This document shows positions 62,523 to 64,000 of a stretch of 64,000 nucleotides of DNA, in pieces. The stretch's first letter is position 1. The number at the start of each line of letters is the position of its first letter. Origin of the DNA: Rhabdornis inornatus (Eukaryota; Chordata; Aves; Passeriformes; Rhabdornithidae); assembly GCA_013397075.1 (NCBI GenBank), contig VWZS01004469.1:1-64000 (forward strand), in the 5' to 3' direction. A program made the translations under genes and the position numbers. Under the pieces are notes generated by a model, which was not told the origin of the DNA, searched no databases, and worked only from the letters and a program-made list of their open reading frames with translations.

Positions 62523-62528
62523 TTTATT
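62523..62528 (-). terminator. Candidate poly(A) signal of the snoRNA host transcript
   Basis: TTTATT on the plus strand gives AATAAA on the minus strand, followed on that strand by a GAGATGTGACTGG-type GT-rich stretch. It lies 1.36 kb downstream of the snoRNA, on the same strand. Confidence 0.35.
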
Positions 62529-63662
62529 GACTTATTGATACATTCGAATGCTTTACACTCACACAGACCCCAAAATTACAGCTGCGGTTTCCACATCCAT
62601 TTTCCAGACTTCCAAAACTTACCTGCAGCTTTGCAGCACAGATACACTCATTGCAACAACCTTACAGAGGAGCCATCCCCAAAGGTGCAGTACATCCACT
62701 CAACTACCAAAACCATTTCTGTAATTGCTTAATGCTTAGTGACAGCCCAAAGAGAGCAGCAGCACATCACAAGATCCTAACTGTATCTGTCTGTATAGAA
62801 GCAGTCAAGGCTAATTTTAGGCACAGTAAGCTAGGTTCCAGCCCCTCTTCATCAAGATCAGAGGGACTGCAGCCCTCACGAAAGCTCCAAATTCTAACTT
62901 TATTTAAAAATCGAGGTTAAGACCTAGCCTAAAATCAGGTTTTGTCAGCTCTGCTTGACAACCAGAAATATTGCTGCTCCCAAAAGGCATCAATTCCAGA
63001 CAATTAAACACACACACCCTACCCAAAGCAGAAATTAACAGATTCAGTCCCAGCTACTCCTAGAATTCACACGTGGAATTTAGCCCCATCTTCCTTCAAG
63101 AGGGTTTTTCCCCTGTAAAAACAAGTTTGAGGCAGTTCAATATTGCTACTGGAAACACAAACAAGACGACAATCATCGTTAAACAGTAGGATGCTTTCCC
63201 AGGAGTTGTAAAGCTGCTCTGAAACAAAGCTGTTGGTATTAACTTCCAATCTCTGTCGCTCCTGCAGGTGCAGATTTCTCTTAGTACTCACATACTTTTC
63301 GAAGACGACACTCTCCTTGCACAGGATACCCCTGAGAAATCCGTGCATTCAGATCCTTCTAGTTGGGCAGGCAAAGTACTGGCAATGTGTTTCGTATGCT
63401 AGGAATTGTGGATTATGTTTTCTAATGTCTCTACATCTAAACCAAATTCCTCCTAATCACATTAATGCATCTGATTCTACTCTTCTGCTCCGAAAACACA
63501 TAAAAATGAAGCATACTTTAAAATAAGACACCAAGCCGATACCTTGATTTCAAAGCACAAGGCACAGCGGAGTAATCACTAAACACAAATTATTAAATCG
63601 GTATTATTCCTGCCCGAAATCCCCCCGCCCTAAGAGCTTATTAGGCACAGCCAGACACATAC

Positions 63663-63719
63663 TTTCTGGGAAGAAGATCTTCCAACAACTACGTCTCCAC
63701 ACTTTCAGCTTCTGTGCTC
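63663..63719 (-). other. Candidate SNHG8-like non-coding exon
   Basis: On the minus strand a long pyrimidine tract ends in TTATTCACAG, followed by GAGCACAGAAGCTGAAAG and, 57 bases on, a GTATGT donor. A second possible acceptor (GGTTTTTCAG) lies closer to the snoRNA, at 63799-63800. Splicing is inferred; the exon carries no meaningful reading frame. Confidence 0.35.
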
Positions 63720-63879
63720 CTGTGAATAAAAAAAGAATAAGTAAGTTAAAAAACTGGGCTGTAATAACTTACTGGAGGGGAAAAAAAAGGGGAGAAACCT
63801 GAAAAACCAATCAACAGAGAAAAAAAAAAACAAAAAACACCCAAAAAAAGTGGAGACGGCTAACCCCACGGCAGACTCG

Positions 63880-64000
63880 GTTTGTTACTTGCCACAGTCA
63901 ACGACTCATACCCACACGAGGGTAAAAGTTTTGCCAATTAGCAAGGCCCTGCTCTTCCATGCCTAGGAAGGGAGTCAGCCACAAGCGGCAGCTCCCATGG
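63880..64000 (-). ncRNA. SNORA24: H/ACA box snoRNA, probable SNORA24 (5' end outside window)
   Basis: Read on the minus strand, the segment folds as hairpin-hinge-hairpin-tail. The 5' hairpin pairs CCATG (63996-64000) with CATGG (63957-63961) and GGAG with CTCC. The hinge is the H box AGAGCA (63950-63955). The 3' hairpin pairs CTTGC (63941-63945) with GCAAG (63888-63892) and TACCC (63920-63924) with GGGTA (63909-63913). Box ACA is at 63883-63885, exactly three bases from the end. In mammals SNORA24 lies in an SNHG8 intron just beyond the PRSS12 3' end, on the opposite strand, as here. SNORA24 guides 18S rRNA pseudouridylation. The first ten or so bases probably lie past 64000. Confidence 0.75.

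Noticed and set aside
1..64000. tRNA genes, CRISPR arrays, bacterial operons or viral genes
   Set aside because: None seen. The window has vertebrate gene structure throughout.

Overview
The window is nuclear DNA from a vertebrate, most probably a bird. The evidence is split genes with GT-AG introns, an AT-rich background with two CpG islands, decayed CR1-type LINE tails, no mammalian SINEs that I can see, and short introns. Two protein genes are recognisable exon by exon and lie head to head. METTL14 is on the minus strand, with its start codon at 17752 and its stop at 2178. PRSS12 (neurotrypsin) is on the plus strand, from 35756 to the stop at 58752.

Layout. 1-2177 is the 3' UTR and flank of METTL14. 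2178-17752 is METTL14: all 11 coding exons join in frame to a 459-residue protein. Its promoter CpG island covers about 17480-17960 and has a duplicated GGAAGTGACG element just upstream of the ATG. 17960-27500 is AT-rich intergenic sequence with two CR1 fragments. 27540-28370 is a second CpG island on the PRSS12 side; it has a clean splice donor at 28077 and one ambiguous base at 27975. 28370-35755 is non-coding and is probably PRSS12 intron 1. 35756-58752 holds twelve PRSS12 exons encoding four SRCR domains, the activation site and a trypsin-like protease with an intact catalytic triad. The exon expected for the signal peptide, proline-rich segment and kringle is not found. 58753 to about 61050 is the probable PRSS12 3' UTR. 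At the right edge, on the minus strand, is most of an H/ACA snoRNA. Its fold and position match SNORA24 in the SNHG8 host gene, which follows PRSS12 in mammals.

How the genes work. METTL14 is the non-catalytic, RNA-binding partner of METTL3 in the nuclear m6A writer complex. Neurotrypsin is a secreted neuronal serine protease known for cleaving agrin. SNORA24 guides pseudouridylation of 18S rRNA. The three are neighbours by conserved synteny and do not form a functional pathway.

Most likely undescribed points: the missing kringle exon beside a single N in the island; a possible short spliced coding transcript starting in that island; an Arg-to-Trp change in SRCR3; and the composite element at the METTL14 promoter. 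I saw no sign of a bacterial-type system, an intact transposon or a viral gene. Comparisons with human proteins are from memory, not from an alignment.
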